Shown piece by piece: positions 42,163 through 53,961 of a DNA stretch of 64,000 nucleotides. Positions within the stretch are counted from its first letter, which is position 1; each line of letters opens with the position of its first letter. Under the pieces are notes generated by a model. The model had not been told where the DNA came from and ran no database searches. It worked only from the letters and a program-made list of their open reading frames with translations. The translations under genes were made by a program, and so were the position numbers. Source of the DNA: Lichina pygmaea (lineage: Eukaryota; Ascomycota; Lichinomycetes; Lichinales; Lichinaceae); the NCBI GenBank assembly GCA_963422465.1, contig OY730169.1, positions 310,001 through 374,000 of the forward strand, given 5' to 3'.

Positions 42163-42649
42163 AGAGAGACGGAGAAACAGACGTAAGAGACACCGACGGT
42201 CTCGCTCGTCGTCGGCCGTTCTCGAGTGCCGCCGCTCGTTTGCCGGACGTGGTTGTCGTTCGTTGTCCCTGTATCCTCCACGTCGGCGCAGTTGCGAGCA
42301 CCCTCGGATCGCGACGCTCGTTGGGCGCTCCGGGTGTCACCGCCGACCAGGTCAGCGTGCCGGCGAATCGAGCCCACCGCCGGTCTTTCTTGGTCCAGGC
42401 GTCGGCGTCCGGCCGCCTCGTGTACCCTCGACGCGGACAGCCGCACGGCGTGCTCGTTCGCTCGTTCCTGACATACGCTCGTTCCTTCTCGGCCGCTCCT
42501 GCGTCACCGCATCGCCTGTGACGCCCGACCGTGACGCCGAGAGAGAGAGAGAGAGAGGGAGAGGGCCAGACCGATAGAGAGGGAGAGAGAAGAGAAGGGA
42601 GAAGGGACGCGCTTGCGCCGTGGATGCGAGCTCGAACGCCGCAGCGACG
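38705..42649. other. Long spacer with homopolymers, GTAC clusters and microsatellites
   Basis: No gene is supported in about 3.9 kb. Long GC-rich open frames occur on both strands but share no domains and overlap one another. Contents: 20-base G run (39,013-39,032); 22-base G run (40,021-40,042); GTAC/CGTAC-rich clusters near 39,680, 40,042-40,080, 40,905-40,940, 41,340-41,370 and 41,620-41,660; (CG)n running into (GA)n at about 42,105-42,160; and GAGA-rich leader sequence just before the adhesin gene (42,539-42,600). The two genes on either side are divergently transcribed, so their promoters lie here. Confidence 0.5.
42105..42160. repeat. (CG)n-(GA)n microsatellite
   Basis: A CGCGCGCG run is followed by about 21 uninterrupted GA units, some 490 bp upstream of the adhesin start codon. 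GAGA tracts can keep promoters open; that function is inferred. Confidence 0.85.
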
Positions 42650-45600
42650 ATGAAGTGCGCCGCCGCCCTGCGTACGAGGCTGGGAGCGCTGGCCGTCGCG
42701 GCCTGCCTCTCCACCCTCGTCACCGCCTTCGCCGGGGTGCCGGTCAATTCGACCCTGAGCGTGGCCTCGGCCTCGAGCACCGGACCGGCCACCGCTTCGA
42801 CGTCCGCGGATCCCATAGGGCTGACGGTAAGGGAGCCTCCCCCGAGCGCGCCGATGGGAGAGGAGGCCGCTTCTGCGTGCGGAGCTGACTCGGCCTTCAG
42901 TCCTACGATGACGACGGAGGCCCCAGCGAGCCAGAGCCCGAGGATAAGGACACGGACAAGGGCGAGGGCGAGAAGTGCGCCAAGCCGTCGACCGTCACGT
43001 CGGTCGTGTGAGTCAAGACCCCTCTACCTCCCTCCCGCCTCCCCCGGATGCCCGCTCAACCGTCTCAGCACGAAGAAGATCTCCGTGACGGACGAGACGA
43101 CCAAGACGAAGACCGAGACCGTCACCCGCGATTGCGTCGATGTGAGTGTCCACCACCCGCTCGGCTCCCCCGGTCCGCGTGGCTTGTGCTGGAACCTGTG
43201 CCGATGCCGGCGCCGGCGAAGGTCGTCTCCCGCAGGATGAATGGCTGAGAATCCCTTCCACCGGAACAGGGCGACGAATACGACCGCTACGGCTACGGCC
43301 ACGGCCACGACGTGAAGACGTGCAAGACCGTCGTCAAGAGGTAAGAAGCCCGCGGTCGGAAGCGTTGGCGCGGTTCGGCGCCGCCAGAACCTGACGGCGT
43401 TTTCGCCTCCAGCACCAGCTACCCCGTCACCCGGACGAAGACCGAGACCGAGACCGAGACCGAGACGGCCACCGTCACGACGCCGACGACCGTCACCCGC
43501 ACCGTCACCGAGACGACGAGCAGGACCGAGACCGAGACGAGCGAGACCACGGCAACGGCCACGGCCACGCAGACGACCTCGACCACGTCGACCACCACGA
43601 CGGCCGAGACGTTGACCGAGAGGTAGGGCTGATCGACCGCTCACTGCTCCTCTTCCCTCCCACTTCTGCTTCGGTCCTGTGCTACGACCGTTCGACGTTT
43701 TTTCTTTGTCGACGGTTGCGGTTCGGTCGAGAGCGAAGCTTGCGGCCGGTCCCCAACCGCATGCCCTTTGTCTTCGTCGGGACCACGGTTCCCTCGCCCG
43801 AATGCATCGACGGCTCGGCCGGGAAGCGGCGGCTCGGGTCGTCGTCGGTTCCAGAGGCTGACTTCCGTCTCCCACGCGACAGTACCACCGACACGGTCAC
43901 GACCGTCTCGACCTCGGTCTACACGTCACTTTCGTCGTGTCAGTTGGCCCCCCTTCCGTCCGAGCTCTCTTGAGGCCGCCGTTGCGGCGCGCGCGCGCGC
44001 GTCCTCTGCTGACGTTTCGAACAGACCCCGTCACCGTCACGACGACGAAAGAAGGCTCGACGATCTACCTCACTCAGTAGTATGTGGTCCGCTCCGATTC
44101 TCTGACGGCCATCGATCCTGACCGAGCGCCCTCCAGCAAAACGAAGACGCTGTACTCGACCACCGAGGTTCCCGTCACGTTCACGACGACCTACTCGACC
44201 ACGACGACGGCGCCGACGACGGTCTACAAGACCTCCGTCTTCACGACCACCACTTCCTGTAAGCCGACCCCGAACGCTCAAGCTTGAACGGCCGAGATAA
44301 CCCGAGAGATCCTCGCTTCAGATCCGGTGACGACCACGATCACCGACATCAGCAGCTCAATCTTGACCGTGACGTTCGAGTAAGTCGCTTCTGCGCATCT
44401 GAGAGGGGCCCCAGACCCGAGACTAAGCTGTTCAGGACCACGGACACGCTCACCGTCACGACCGAGACCCCTACGACGATCGAACGTACCACGTCCGTCC
44501 CCACCACTACGACTGAGACGACGCGGGAGACGACGTCGACCACCATCTTCGTCACCGATACATCTACCATAACCACATCTTGTATGAACTTGACATAGTC
44601 CTAAGCCCCCCCACCAGGGGTGTCTGGTCATCTAGCTGATAAGAGGACAATCCAGTTCCGGTCACGGTGACCACCACGGACACTCGGAGCTCCACCCTAA
44701 CCACGACTTTCCTGTCGGTCCCCCTTTGCCAAAGCAGTTTAGTCTGACAGTCGCTGATCGCGCACGTAGCACTACTGCCACTTCCTTGACAACGGTCATA
44801 TTTTCTACTGTTGTGCCTACCACAATCGAACGTACCACGTCTGTCCCTACAACCACCACCGAGACGACGCGGGAGACGACGCGGGAGACGACATCAACGA
44901 CCATATTCGTCACTGACACATCTACTATAACCACATCCTGTATGACCTGTGACAGTCGTGCCCCCAAGGGGTGCCTGGTCATCTAGCTGACAAGAGCAAA
45001 ATCCAGTTCCGGTTACGGTGACCACCACGGACACCCGAAGCTCCACTCTAACAACAACCTTCCTGTCAGTCCCCCCTTTGCCGAAGCGATTGTTCGATGG
45101 TCACTGATAGTACACGCAGCACTACTGCGACCTCTGTGGTGACAGTCGTATCCTCCACCGTCGTACCTACCACAGTCTCTATCGCCGTGCCCACCACTGT
45201 ACCTACCACAGTGCCCACCACTGTCCCTACCACAGTACCCACCACTGTGCCCACCACTGTGCTAACCACAGTGCCTACCACCGTTCCAACCACCATACCT
45301 ACCACTATTACAGACATTAGTTTCATTTCGACAACGGTCACGGTTGTTCAGACAACTACCACCATGATGTCGTTCTTCACGACGGTGGTCTCCCTTAGCT
45401 CATGTACGTATTAACCCACCCCCGAACCCCGAACCCCGAACGCCGTAGCGGAGATGCTAAAGATCATGCCCCTAGTCCCTGTCACCACTACCTCGACGGT
45501 GTCGGGCACACCAGTCACCGAAGTGTCCAGGTATGTTCATCGGTCCCATCACTCTCGCTTTGATCGGGTAGCTAATTGTCGACAGCTCTACGGTCACAAA

Positions 45601-48600
45601 CTTTGTTCCCACCACGATCACCACGGAGGTCCCCACCACGATCACCACCGCCGTCGCGACCACCATCCCTACCACCGTCACTGTACCCACCACCGTCACA
45701 ACCAGCGTTCCCGAGCTTATCACAGTCGTCAGCGGCACGACGACCACGGTCATCACTCCATCTCTGGTGATCTCGACATTCACCCAATCTGCTTCGACCG
45801 TGACCGCTCTGAGTACCGTCACGAGTACCCTACCCGCCTCGACGGTGACGGAGGACGGGACCACAATTACTCTCCCAGGGAGCATCACAACTCTTACGCA
45901 GACAGCTCTGACAACACTGCCGGGTTCGACGATTCTCACGGCCCTGACAGAGACAGTCACCACTCCATCTCTGGTGATCTCGACAGTCATCCAATCCGCT
46001 TCGACTGTGACGGCTCTGGGTACCGTCACGAGTACCCTACCCGCCTCGACGGTGACAGAGGACGGGACCACAATTACTCTCCCAGGGAGCATCACGACCC
46101 TTACGCAGCTGTCCTTGACAACGCTGCCGGGGTCGACGATCCTCACGGCCCTGACAGAGACAGTCACCACACCGTCTGTGGTGACCTCGATAGTCACCCT
46201 ACCTGCCGTGACTGCGACGTCTCTGATCACCACCACGAGTACCCTACCCGCCTCGACGGTGACGGAGGACGGGATCACGTTTACCATCCCAGGGAGCATC
46301 ACAACCCTTACGCAGACAGCTTTGACAACACTGCCGGCGTCGACGGTTCTCACGGCCCTGACAGAGACAGTCACCACGGTGTCTCTGGTGACCTCGACAG
46401 TCACCCTACCTGCCGTGACTGCGACGTCTCTTATTACCACCACGAGTACCCTACCCGCCTCGACGGTGACAGAGGACGGGGTCACGTTTACCATCCCAGG
46501 GAGCATCACGACCCTTACGCAGCCGTCTTTGACAACGCTGCCGGGGTCGACGAGTCTCACGACCCTGACGGAGACGCTCATCTGTAAGACGGTTCCCGGT
46601 TGGATCGCCTCGATGGTAGCGCACTTTGGATGATCTGACATGCTTGCTGTTCTAGCGTCGTTGACTGTCACCGCGGTGGCCACATCATCTGTACCCACTA
46701 CGGTGACTGTATCACCATCTACAGTGACGGCGACTCTGACCGCGACCAGCGTGCAGCCTGGGACAACCATCACGCAGTCTGGGACGACCGTGACGATATC
46801 AGCCTCCACCTTCACATTCACCTCGACCAGCGTGAGCACTGCTCCGGGATCGACAATCACGCAGGTATCTACACAGCTGGTCACACAGGTTACTGTCGTA
46901 TCCGTGCCTGTGACTGTGCCCACCACAGTCTTCTCGACCGCCATAGAAACATCGCTCGTGACGAGCACAGTGTCGCCTTCGACTACCACCTTGTCTGGGG
47001 AGGTGACAACTCTGCCTGGCTCGACGGTAACCATCAGCTCCGTGGTCACCAACGTCTTGGCAGGCACCACGGTTATTTCGACTTCTGTTGTGCCAGCCTC
47101 CACCGTCACAAGCGTCTCGCTGAGTATCCTCACCGCACCTGCTGTGACGGTGACCGAGTCCGGGGTGGCGACCATCCTCCCTGGATCCACCGCGACAGAG
47201 TCGGTGACCCTACTCAGCACCGTTCCGGCTTCTACCATCCTTCAGCTGTCGACCATATTCAGCACCGTTCCCGGCCCTACCGTCCCCGGCCCTACCGTCA
47301 CCGTCTCCTCTCCCGGCTCCGGCCTCACGGAGTCAACTCAGGACGCACCTCCCGGTCCGGTTGAAGAGCCGCCTACAGATGTTACGAGTCCACCGACCCA
47401 GCTTACCCCAGTCGGGCCGGTGGTGGAGTCGCCCACGGGCATTACGAGCCCACCAGACACGCTGCCGATTGGTCCGACGACGATCGTCGACGTCAGCGTC
47501 GGCGAAACAACCTTCACAACCACCCAGACGCTACCCGCGATCACACTTTGTTCCAAGCGTATGACCAATCCGACCTTCACACCCCCGACACCCCTCCCGA
47601 CCGATTTCGCCTGGGGATGCCGCGCCGGGTCTATCTGCCGGCCGCCACAGGACGACTGCAACTTCGAAGAAGCCCCGCCAGATCCAGGCTACTACTGCGC
47701 TCCTGCCGATTGCTTGCCGGCGCCGCCGCTTCGCGAGTTCCAATACTGGGGAGAGCCTGTCAACTCTACGGAGGCGGGCAAATACGCGGTGCAGGACGGG
47801 TACTACAACCTCGATCCGCGCAACTTTGGTCTCGATTACGAAATCTTTACGCGGGAAGTCGTGCTCGTGGTAACGGCCAACACAACGCTGTCGTCGGATT
47901 CAGTATTGTCGGCGGTGCACGACGGTCCATCTGCACCTCCAACCTCGTCGGAAGATGGCTTGGGCAAGGGTTACGGCAAGAAATACGGCAAGAAATACGG
48001 CAAGAAATATGGCAAGGGCGACGACAAGGACGTCGGCAAAGGGGCCTCAAAGTACGGCCATCATCACAGCAAACGATACTCGAGACGACTCGTGAAACGG
48101 GCCGACCTGGCTCCATCGAATTGCTACGAGGAGTGCAACTCTTGCATCCTCGAGGCCCAGAGCACCGGCAAGAGTCCCGCGTTGTGTGCGGCGGACAGCG
48201 TCTTCACGTCGAACGTCGAGAGCTGTCAAGACTGCATAGCTCTGCACGGCGGCTCAGACTCGACCGCCTTCACCGACGTGGTCGAGCCCGATCTCGGGCA
48301 GTGGCTGGACTACTGTGAAGGCACCGAAGCCACACCGGCATCGCCGGTGGCCGAGAGCATGGTCGACGAAGACCAGTCAGGCATAACAGCCGGCAGCGCC
48401 GTCGAGGCCTCGCCCGCTCTGGAAACAGACAGCGATGCGGGTGACGCGGGCGATGGGGACGATTCATCAGGGACGTCCGCATCTTCCGCTGCCATTGTCG
48501 TCGCTGGTGACAGCTCTACGACCCCCGAGGCCAGCGCGAATGGTGGCTCGGGAGACGGCGATGATGCGAGCGTCGACACTGGCGACGATACATCTGGAGA

Positions 48601-49537
48601 GGAGGATGATGGTTCGAGCACTGGTGCCGGTGCTGAGGCCACCTCCGGAGACGAGGGCGATGATTCGAGCGGTGATGCCGGTGTCGAGTCCACCTCCGGA
48701 GACGAGGGCGATGATTCGAGCGGTGGTGCCGGTGCCGAGTCCACCTCCGGAGACGAGGGCGATGATTCGAGCGGTGATGCCGGTGCCGAGTCCACCTCAG
48801 GAGACGAGGGCGATGGTTCGAGCGGTAGTGCCGGTGCCGAGTCCACCTCCGGAGACGAGGGCGATGATTCGAGCGGTAGTGCCGGTGCCGAGTCCACCTC
48901 CGGAGACGAGGGCGATAGTTCGAGCGGTAGTGCCGGTGCCGAGTCCACCTCCGGAGACGAGGGCGATGATTCGAGCGGTGGTGCCGGTGCCGAGTCCACC
49001 TCCGGAGACGAGGGCGATGGTTCGAGCGGTGGTGCCGGTGCCGAGTCCACCTCCGGAGACGAGGGCGATGGTTCGAGCGCTAACGCCGACGCCAATGGTA
49101 CCTCGGGAGAGGAGGGCGATGATTCAAGTACCGACGCCACAGAGGGTTCTGGCGACGACGTCTCGTCCACGGCAGATGGATCAGGCACAGGAGGCAGCAT
49201 CACGTCGACCGCAGACGCGGCAGCTACCCAAGCGAGCGATGATGCCGACGATGATGATGAGGAGTCGGCTTCCACCACCGCGGATGCCGTGGCTGGCGAC
49301 AGCGACGGCGATGGTGGCTCTGGCGGAGCTTCGACGCGAACAGCGACCGCCGGTGCCGGTAGTGGCGCTGGTGCTTCTGATTCTGGCCGCTCCGGTTCTC
49401 CGACCCAGAGTGCCACCACAAGCCCATCCGTACCGCTCTCGAACGACAGCCGCAAGACCATGGCGCCAACGGTCTCGGCCTTTGTCGCATTTGCCATCTC
49501 GGCCATATTCCTCCCTCTGTTTTCTTTTCTTTCGTGA
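42650..49537 (+). CDS. GPI-anchored Ser/Thr-rich adhesin-like wall protein, 17 exons
   Basis: Exons: 42,650-42,826, 42,901-43,007, 43,069-43,141, 43,270-43,340, 43,413-43,622, 43,883-43,938, 44,025-44,079, 44,137-44,258, 44,322-44,379, 44,436-44,581, 44,656-44,713, 44,770-44,939, 45,007-45,064, 45,120-45,403, 45,476-45,530, 45,586-46,583, 46,656-49,537. All phases join to 1,859 residues. Features: signal peptide (MKCAAALRTRLGALAVAACL); long Thr/Ser/Val/Pro mucin-like stretches; four 70-residue repeats with TLPASTVTEDG (exon 16); a Cys-rich block (near 47,550-47,720); GKKY repeats (about 47,963-48,020); a second Cys-rich block (48,120-48,240); acidic 17-residue repeats; and a hydrophobic C-terminus typical of GPI addition. 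Likely role: cell-wall adhesion or shielding. Exon 7/8 and exon 6 donor choices are the least certain. Confidence 0.8.
44322..45403 (+). repeat. Tandemly duplicated exon pairs inside the adhesin gene
   Basis: Exons 9, 11 and 13 are all 58 nt with the same phases (PVT(V/T)TTTD...TLT motifs). Each is followed by a longer Thr-rich exon (10, 12, 14). Exons 10 and 12 share IERTTSVPTTTTETTRETT, and their following introns are also alike (GTATGA start, GGTCATCTAGCTGA..AATCCAG end). This is an intron-containing genomic duplication. Confidence 0.8.
45820..46560 (+). repeat. Four 210-bp (70-residue) Thr/Ser repeats
   Basis: Units starting ACCCTACCCGCCTCGACGGT recur near 45,824, 46,034, 46,243 and 46,451. 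Each encodes TLPASTVTEDG..T...PGSITTLTQ and is highly conserved at nucleotide level. Confidence 0.88.
48590..49120 (+). repeat. 51-bp acidic minisatellite in the adhesin stalk
   Basis: About nine tandem units encode TSGDEGDDSSGGAGAES with small changes, preceded and followed by degenerate units. The run is strongly acidic and Ser/Gly-rich, as in extended wall-protein stalks. Copy number is likely variable between strains (inferred). Confidence 0.9.
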
Positions 49538-50474
49538 ATTTTATATCTGACGTCGGACTAATGTACAGACGACACCAATGCTGATACCTGTCTTCTTTTG
49601 TTTGTTTTTTCATCCCCAAAATTTCTATACCGACATCTTCTCTCCGCCTAATTCAGCCGCGTAGAGCGATTGCCATCGCATACCGCTCATACTGGCTCTC
49701 CATGCAGGGGCTATCGTTGCTGTTTCTCACAATGAGTGGTCCAGCATCGCATCCGACCCTCTTAATTTTCCAACACGATGGAAGCTGCAGATACTACAGC
49801 ACCCTTCCCTCTTCTCCTTCTCTTTCCCCTCTATATCTCCCTCTTCCAATTCATCAACGCCTCAACCCGCAGAGAGTTCAAAGCGAAGGAAGATTACGAC
49901 GAGGGCCAAAGAACCCTCAGAGCCATCAGATGATCGACGACTAATTCATACTTATATAATGGTATTGGAAGCGAACGCGTCTCACGTTCAATATCTGCGT
50001 GTGGTATTAGAAGTAATTTACAGGGATACTCTTGGGAACAAGCAACGAGCTCTTTCATGTTAGTCTGGCCAGTGACGTGGAAGACGTAGCAGCACCGCTT
50101 TACACCTCATACAGTACCTCTGTATAACGCCGACAACACCGTCAGTAGTTTGTGCGTGTTACCCCCCTCCCTCCCCCCCCCCCCCCCCCCCCCCCCCCTC
50201 CCCTCCGGCTCGGGACCTCGTTCCAGACATTCCAACTCGTCCTGGACAACCCAAGAAAGAAAGAAAGAAAGAACAAAAAGGATGAAAAGGATGAAACCCC
50301 CCCCCCCCCCCCCCCAAACATCTTGCAACGACAAAGATACCGTAGGGGGGTTTTTTTCTCGGCAGCTCCAATCATCTCGAGCGAGCCCTACCGGTACGGT
50401 ACAGCTCAGTTGAGATTTGACCCTTGTAAACCATATCGGTCGTAGCAGCGGGTCTGAGACTACACGCACACACA

Positions 50475-50573
<99 letters not shown>

Positions 50574-51008
50574 TTCTTGCTCGTTCGCACTTTGTTTCTG
50601 TGCCGGAAAAGTATCTGTTTGGTTGGGAGCTTTTTCCGGTCGAGACGTCTTCGACTAGGGGATGCAACCCCGCTTGCCCTGCCCTCCCCTCCCCACAGAA
50701 TCTCTCTCCCTCTCTCCCGGCACTACCTGGTAACATCCAAAGCACGATGAGCGCGGAACGTGACAGAGAGGAGAGAGAGAGAGGACAGAAGAGGTGAGCT
50801 CTCCGATCGGAAGATCGGCCAAGGAGGACGACAGAGATCGTTGCAGGTATCGAGGGCGTTGCGGCTAGGATTGCCTGCTTAGTTGAACCCCATGCCACCG
50901 TCGCTGAGTTTCGCGGTGCCGGTACCGTACTGTAGCGAGAGCACGGCAGGTTGCCTCGTACTGTGCATACTTGACTATGCTACGCATGCATGTGTACGAA
51001 CATGGTTG
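49538..51008. other. Spacer with poly-C tracts and a long (CA)n microsatellite
   Basis: No gene is supported. Notable: 26-base C run (50,173-50,198), AAAG repeats (about 50,253-50,275), 19-base C run (50,297-50,315), an almost 100-bp (CA)n (50,476-50,570) and GAGA-rich sequence near 50,765-50,790. Open frames through these repeats are artefacts of the repeat period. Confidence 0.55.
50476..50570. repeat. (CA)47 microsatellite
   Basis: About 47 uninterrupted CA units, preceded by a short imperfect CA stretch from 50,465. Confidence 0.97.
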
Positions 51009-51317
51009 TTTTTTATTTTTTTATTTATTTTTTTATTTGATTCTTACACTGATAGTAGCTTTTCAGCCATGCAGATCTTCTAGCTAAGAGTGATTTTCTT
51101 CAGAAAACCTTTAGAGGAATAAAAACTAAAGACTGGGGGTGACTAGAGAATGTAGCAGAAGGAAATCTTGTAGTGACTGGTAGAGAGAAAACTTCTAGAT
51201 ATTAGAGTGTGAATAGTGGAGTTTGAAAGCCAGATTAAACTGGTTCAGTCTTTTCAAAGACATGAACCAGTATAGAAACTTCTGTAGAAGCTCTGGGTTT
51301 GAAATAATAGAAGTGAA
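51009..51317 (-). pseudogene. LINE-1f: short 3' fragment
   Basis: The last 40 or so codons of ORF2 and the 3' UTR are present antisense, with a T-rich ATTTTTTTATTTATTT tail at the left edge. It is 5'-truncated at about 51,317. It sits at the border between the host island and the right-hand retroelement block. Confidence 0.88.
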
Positions 51318-52434
51318 GGCCTGCAACAACTCGAACCTCCACGTGGTGCAGGCTGGGAACCTCGGGGCAGTCGATGGCGGGCGGCTTCCCAGGCTGCTCG
51401 TAGTCGCTGCACCGAGAGCTAATCGAGTCACCGGTCGAGCTGCTGGTGTTGCGGAGCGACGGGCCACCGGAGGTGTCGCGCAGGCACCCTGGATGCCCCC
51501 GTGAAACAGCTACAGCAGAACAGAGGACTGCGACCAAGCTTGGGAGAGGAAAACCACCCGACAGACGACTGCCGTGTACGCTACAGCCTGAAGCCAGCCC
51601 CACAGCTGGTGGATGTGAAGTCTAGGCGTCTGATAGGGCACCTCTGGAGTAGTCGAGAGGAGTTCTCGTCACGTCACCCTCCTAGCAGAGTCTCCAGCTA
51701 ACGCGTGAGGATCTGCTAGGAGGGGAGTGGCCTTGGCACCGCGGCGTTGTTAATCAAACGGGGACCACCTGTTAAAGAAGGAGAGTGGTCGTACGAGGAG
51801 ACGTCGCCGCTCCAGTGCCTAAGGGCTGTGTGATAGCCAAAGTGCTGGCTTGATGGTTTTGCCTAAGGCCTTGCCACGAAGTCTCTTCGTACGATCCACA
51901 ATCTGGGGCCAGGGGACTGGGTTATCCAGTGGGCCAACAGGTGCAACCGGGGCCCCACAGGCGACAGCGGACCAAGGAGAACTCCTCCCTACTTGGTTAG
52001 TGGGCTGGAAAGGCGGCCCTGCAGGTGCTGGCACGGCCTGCAGGATCCGTAAGGCCTGCGAGGCATGGTCGGCCTTCGTACGAGAGATCTGCGAAGGTAA
52101 CGCGAAACAGTTAACAACTGCGAGGCGTGGCATATAATGGCAGTGACAGAGGTAGGGCCTGGGCCTACTACGAGACTGTCTATATGGCCCGAGAGGACGG
52201 ATGCGCATGCCGGTTTGTACGGAGTGCAGGCTTAGGCTGCAAACGACAAACTCAGGGAGCAAACTACAGTTGGAGCGTGGGCTCTGGGCTGGTGACCCAG
52301 CGCTCCGAAGCAGGATCCCAGGGGTGAGCACGTACAGCGGAGTGCAAGAGACCTCGGGACTGTGGGAAAGCGTGGTAGAGACCCTGTGGGGGGGTGCCAA
52401 CTCTACACTATGTTCTGGCATAGTACGACTGTGG
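51318..52434. other. Unassigned GC-rich stretch
   Basis: No domain is recognised on either strand. Open frames of up to about 200 codons (for example 51,819-52,439 on minus) lack recognisable features. It directly precedes LINE-2 and could be LINE 5' sequence of another family or disrupted host sequence; I cannot tell. Confidence 0.3.
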
Positions 52435-53472
52435 CCCAACTCTACTCTGAACTAGCTACTAAGTTCAAAGAACTCACAGATGATCAAGGACTAGAGCTGG
52501 CAATAGCACCTTTCACACCAACAAGAGCAAGAACACTGGCAGAGCCTCCCTCCTCTGCTATTGACTTATCTTTTATTTCTATATCACTTCTTAATTCCTT
52601 TATTTCTTCCCAGATTAACCTAGACTTCTACACAGGTTCAGACCATAGACCAGTTCAGACAAGTCTAAGTCTGGAAACACCAAAGAAAGCCAGAACCCAC
52701 CAAAGAAACTGGAGAACACTAGATCTGGACCAAGTCAAGAAAGAAGCGAAGAATCTTCCCCCTATTCCACCACCACTTAACAGAGAGGAAGTGGACAACT
52801 ATCTGGAGAACCTGGACAAAGCTCTTCAAGAACTGGCTGACAAGACAACAAGACCTCTGAGAGACTCAAAGTACACTGTTCCCTGGTGGAACCAAGAGAT
52901 TAAAGAGAAAATTAAAGAGGAAAGAAAACTAAGAAGAAAAGTCTTCCAAAACCAAGAACCAGTCTACAAACTTGAAAAGGTAATAAAGGAAAAGAAACAC
53001 CTGATCAAGAATGCTAAAAGAAAGACATTCAGAGAACAACTCCAGAACCTGGCTGAAACACAAAAGCACTGGAAAATAGCCAAGTGGGGTAAAGAAAAAG
53101 CTGGCAAACCACCAGAACTTCCAATTGTTCCAGAGCTCACAAAGCAAGATGGAGAAACTGCCAGAACTTTCACAGAAAAGGTAGAAGTATTCAAAACCCA
53201 GTTCTTCCCTCTAACTCTCCAGCCAGTACCAGAATCCCAGGACCAGCCAGCCAACCACCAACAACACCCGCTATCTCAGGAAATCTCCAAAGAAGATATC
53301 CACAATATTCTGAAAAAGAAAAAACCTTTTACAGCTCCTGGGAAAGACACTCTACCCAATGGATTTCTAAAGGTATTAGGAGACTCTTTCAATGAAAAGA
53401 TAGCCAAAGTTCTGGAGGCCTGCTGGAAGCTAGAATATTTCCCTGACAGATACAAAGCAGCCAGAACAATAT
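52435..53472 (+). pseudogene. LINE-2: endonuclease end to start of reverse transcriptase
   Basis: An open stretch of about 345 codons is related to LINE-1 ORF2 but clearly diverged: LELAIAPFTPTRART, IDLSFIS, GSDHRPVQTSL (endonuclease end), YTVPWWNQEIKEKIKEERK, KKKKPFTAPGKDTLPNGFL and KLEYFPDRYKAARTI (entry to RT). It lacks the N-terminal endonuclease half. The frame is interrupted at 53,473 by Gypsy-3 and resumes at 59,837. The last five bases (53,468-53,472, AATAT) are the target-site duplication. Confidence 0.88.
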
Positions 53473-53909
53473 TGTTAAAGGCCAGTCCACGTTCACACAG
53501 AATGTGGGTGGTCCTGTCTTCGACCGAGGAGGGCAGGGACTCAATAGATGAATAGCAAGTGGGGTAACTCTCTTGCTATTGTCGCTCGTAATGTGCGTTC
53601 AGCCTGGAGAGCTATTCTCTCCGGCTATCTGGGTTCTTATATACAGGAGCCTGAGGGGGGGGGTCCTCCCGAGGGGTATCAGCTTTCTGCGTGGACGAGC
53701 TGGACAAGCTGGTTACACGTCGTCCGCCTCGTCCACCGTGGACGAGCTGGACGAGCTGGTTACACGTCGTCCGCCTTGTCCACCGTGGACGAGCTGGACA
53801 AGCTGGTGACACATCGTCCACCTCGTCCACCGGGTCGGGTGAACATTGTTCCGTGTACCTCTGTACACTCGCTTCGGTCGGCTCAGCCGTTCCGGCCTGG
53901 GCCTTAACA
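53473..53909 (-). repeat. 3' LTR of Gypsy-3 (three 47-bp units)
   Basis: 437 bp, TGTTAAAGG to CCTTAACA. Three 47-bp units (GTGGACGAGCTGGAC start) lie at about 53,690-53,830. CTTATATAC near 53,636 reads TATATAAG on the element's sense strand. Confidence 0.93.
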
Positions 53910-53961
53910 CCATCCCCTCCCTCCAAAGGTTCTGTCCCCAGATCCTTTCGCTTCTCTTACC

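Noticed and set aside
45472-47238. Minus-strand open frame of 588 codons opposite the adhesin
   Set aside because: It is the complement of Thr/Val-rich repeats (ACC/GTC codons read as GGT/GAC and similar). The plus-strand gene with 17 phase-consistent exons explains the region.
48310-49550. Long frames on both strands over the acidic repeats
   Set aside because: The 51-bp unit is a multiple of three, so several frames stay open by repetition; only the GPI-protein frame joins upstream exons.
50107-50898. Minus-strand frame through the CA microsatellite and poly-C runs
   Set aside because: Mostly Cys-Val repeats from (TG)n and Gly runs from poly-G; not a gene.
51318-52434. Possible zinc-cluster or LINE ORF1 gene
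   Set aside because: A few Cys pairs occur by eye, but no consistent frame, start or domain could be followed.
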